Source of the DNA: Candidatus Woesearchaeota archaeon | Lineage (GTDB): Archaea; Nanoarchaeota; Nanoarchaeia; Woesearchaeales; UBA11576 | DNA: 6,039 bases | Direction of reading: 5' to 3' | Assembly: GCA_013331125.1 (NCBI GenBank) | Contig: DUGW01000070.1 | Location: 846-6,884 of the forward strand | Shown: piece by piece, positions 5,091 to 6,039 of the stretch | Position numbering within the stretch: the first letter of the stretch is position 1 | Layout: each line of letters begins with the position of its first letter | Program-made: the position numbers and the translations under genes | Notes under the pieces: generated by a model | The model's database searches: none | Seen by the model: only the letters and a program-made list of their open reading frames with translations | What the model was told of the DNA's origin: nothing

Positions 5091-5678
5091 TCAGTGCAGC
5101 TCGTGATACATGCGCGCAGATAGGTAATCGTCCCGCTGGTCGTCGTCCATCCTCATGAAAGCCTCTCTTTCCTCTTGGGGCATATCCAAAAGCAGGCTCA
5201 TCATCCTCGACGGGAAAGATCTCAGTGTCGTGGCTTTTGTCCTTACGATCTTCCCATCATTGTCATAGAGTTCTGTACGGCATGAAGGGCATATGGTAGT
5301 TGAAGCTTCGTGGATAGGCGCGAGTATCTCTTGCCTGAGATGTTCATAAGCCGGGTGATCATCGACTTTTCCGTATTGTCCGTTCGGACTGTATGCATTG
5401 CATTCCTGGCAGACACCAGTGGGTCTGAGTCCATAACGTGCTACACCCAAAGCCTCGATTGGCCAGGGCACTTGTGCAAGCTCGTCTTCTGTGAACAGGT
5501 CTTCAAGTGTAGGTCTGCCTTCGTCTCCGCCTGCTACAATCACGTCTTCCTGCAGCCCGTTCAGTCTCTGGATGATCCTCGCTGCGAAATCTACGTAAAG
5601 AAGTCTGTCTTGTTCTGGCACGCTCATCAGGTGGTCCAGTGGGATTGCTATTCTCTCTGTTTTCTCTCGGGGGGTCAT
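5091..5678 (-). CDS. Uncharacterised protein with two CxxC pairs (probable zinc-binding knuckle)
   Basis: I do not recognise this 195-residue soluble protein. It has no signal peptide or membrane helix. The N-terminal half (1-85) looks helical and acidic, including EQDRLLYVDFAARIIQRL at about 22-39. CQEC at 90-93 and CPSC at 130-133 are 36 residues apart and are the only cysteines, which suits a single four-Cys zinc site of the rubredoxin/zinc-ribbon type. The insert between the pairs is polar and rich in His/Tyr (DDHPAYEHLRQE). The C-terminal part is strongly charged and helical (PQEEREAFMRMDDDQRDDY). This could be a regulatory or adaptor protein, but no function is assigned. An in-frame TAG lies about 10 nt upstream of the ATG at 5678, so this is the first possible ATG; no Shine-Dalgarno site precedes it. 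The gene converges with S17e and diverges from the lipoprotein gene. Confidence 0.75.
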   Translation of the reverse strand: MTPREKTERIAIPLDHLMSVPEQDRLLYVDFAARIIQRLNGLQEDVIVAGGDEGRPTLEDLFTEDELAQVPWPIEALGVARYGLRPTGVCQECNAYSPNGQYGKVDDHPAYEHLRQEILAPIHEASTTICPSCRTELYDNDGKIVRTKATTLRSFPSRMMSLLLDMPQEEREAFMRMDDDQRDDYLSARMYHELH

Positions 5679-5708
5679 CGTACTACTCTAAAGTCACAAC
5701 ATCACATA

Positions 5709-5720
5709 TTAGTATACTAA
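5709..5720. promoter_or_regulatory. Perfect 12-bp palindrome, candidate operator
   Basis: TTAGTATACTAA equals its own reverse complement. It lies about 31 nt before the start codon of the leftward CxxC gene, where a transcription start or TATA element would be expected. A dimeric repressor bound here could block that promoter. The rightward gene lies more than 110 nt away and is a less likely target. This is an inference from symmetry and place. Confidence 0.4.
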
Positions 5721-5736
5721 AACGTATATTCGCAAA

Positions 5737-5750
5737 CTGATATTTAAGCC
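5737..5750 (-). promoter_or_regulatory. Candidate TATA box for the CxxC protein gene
   Basis: On the minus strand the sequence is GGCTTAAATATCAG. About 25 nt downstream puts the transcript start at the 12-bp palindrome, leaving a leader of about 40 nt. An alternative A/T core lies inside the palindrome (ACTAATATG), which would give a nearly leaderless mRNA. The sequence does not decide between them. Confidence 0.4.
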
Positions 5751-5790
5751 TTTTGGTAGAATAACTGCCTGCAGACCCTGATACCTAAAA

Positions 5791-5801
5791 ACATTTAAAA
5801 A
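5791..5801 (+). promoter_or_regulatory. TATA-box promoter of the lipoprotein-like gene
   Basis: ACATTTAAAAA lies about 35 nt before the ATG at 5832. The predicted transcript start near 5820 leaves a leader of about 10 nt with no Shine-Dalgarno site. Confidence 0.55.
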
Positions 5802-5831
5802 CCCCAATACCAATTGCTACCCTGATATTAT

Positions 5832-6039
5832 ATGGTAAAAGCAAAAGAGGCAGCAAAAGAGGCTACTGGAACAATAGCCATCGCATCCATCATCCTGCTT
5901 CTCCTGGCATTATGTACCTTATGCCTTTCCGGCTGCGGCTCCAAGGGATCAACAGCCAATGAAAGCATCGAAGCCATTGACAATGGATCCTCAGGCATGA
6001 CCTCTGAAATCATCGTCACAGATACTGAGATACCTCATA
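5832..6039 (+). CDS. Lipoprotein-like exported protein, N-terminal part (runs off right edge)
   Basis: The frame is open from the ATG at 5832 to the window end, giving 69 residues. It starts MVKAKEAAKEATGTIAIAS and continues with a hydrophobic core (ILLLLALCTLCL, about 21-32). It then reads LSGCGSKGS at 32-40, a classic lipobox with Cys35 as the candidate lipidated residue. The short mature part visible is Ser/Thr/Asp/Glu-rich with sequons NES and NGS, typical of the linker after a lipidated cysteine. The long charged amphipathic N-terminus before the hydrophobic segment is longer than in most signal peptides, so an N-terminal membrane anchor is a weaker alternative. The function is unknown because the domain is outside the window. 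The start is supported by the TATA box about 35 nt upstream; no Shine-Dalgarno site is seen. Confidence 0.75.
   Translation, partial: MVKAKEAAKEATGTIAIASIILLLLALCTLCLSGCGSKGSTANESIEAIDNGSSGMTSEIIVTDTEIPH

Noticed and set aside
5310..5720. Plus-strand frame of 136 codons opposite the CxxC gene
   Set aside because: It has Cys-rich, incoherent composition and no ribosome binding site or promoter. The minus-strand frame has paired CxxC motifs and a natural protein composition.
1..6039. Search by eye for CRISPR repeats, insertion-sequence ends, or toxin-antitoxin and defence gene pairs
   Set aside because: No regularly spaced repeats, transposase motifs, terminal inverted repeats or paired small genes were found.

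Overview
The window looks like chromosomal DNA from an archaeon. It carries a ribosomal protein of the S17e family (archaeal/eukaryotic only), an archaeal-type NMN adenylyltransferase (NadM), and a tRNA-Ala without an encoded CCA end. Promoters are TATA-box type (TTTAAA or TATATAAA cores), and several sit so close to the start codon that the transcripts must be leaderless. An uncultivated lineage, possibly DPANN/Woesearchaeota-like, is plausible from the loose, mostly single-gene organisation and the acidic membrane-anchored proteins. That placement is inference and was not tested.

Layout, left to right. (1) 1-210, minus: the N-terminal part of a secreted Thr/Asp-rich protein running off the left edge. 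(2) 211-388: a divergent promoter region with a 10-bp direct repeat. (3) 389-1216, plus: an uncharacterised single-pass membrane protein with a highly charged N-terminus, a long acidic linker and a four-cysteine extracytoplasmic domain, followed by a T-rich terminator. (4) 1322-1395, minus: tRNA-Ala(GGC) with its own TATA box. (5) 1487-2620, plus: a thioredoxin-like domain (CPHC) fused to a CcdA/DsbD-type membrane domain. (6) 2668-3156, minus: nadM, convergent with the fusion gene. (7) 3157-3271: a compact divergent promoter region. (8) 3272-4627, plus: an APC-superfamily amino-acid permease with a TTG start and a His-rich tail. (9) 4715-4993, plus: ribosomal protein S17e. (10) 5091-5678, minus: an uncharacterised protein with two CxxC pairs. 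(11) 5679-5831: a divergent intergenic region containing a perfect 12-bp palindrome. (12) 5832-6039, plus: the start of a lipoprotein-like gene, cut by the right edge.

Most genes appear to be transcribed singly, each with its own promoter, so there is no clear operon. The most coherent functional theme is the cell envelope. Two export-signal proteins, a membrane-anchored Cys-containing protein, a transmembrane thiol-disulfide exchanger and a permease sit among housekeeping genes (tRNA-Ala, NadM, S17e). A functional link between the four-Cys protein and the nearby Trx-CcdA fusion is possible but rests only on proximity. I see no CRISPR array, insertion sequence, phage module or recognisable defence system.
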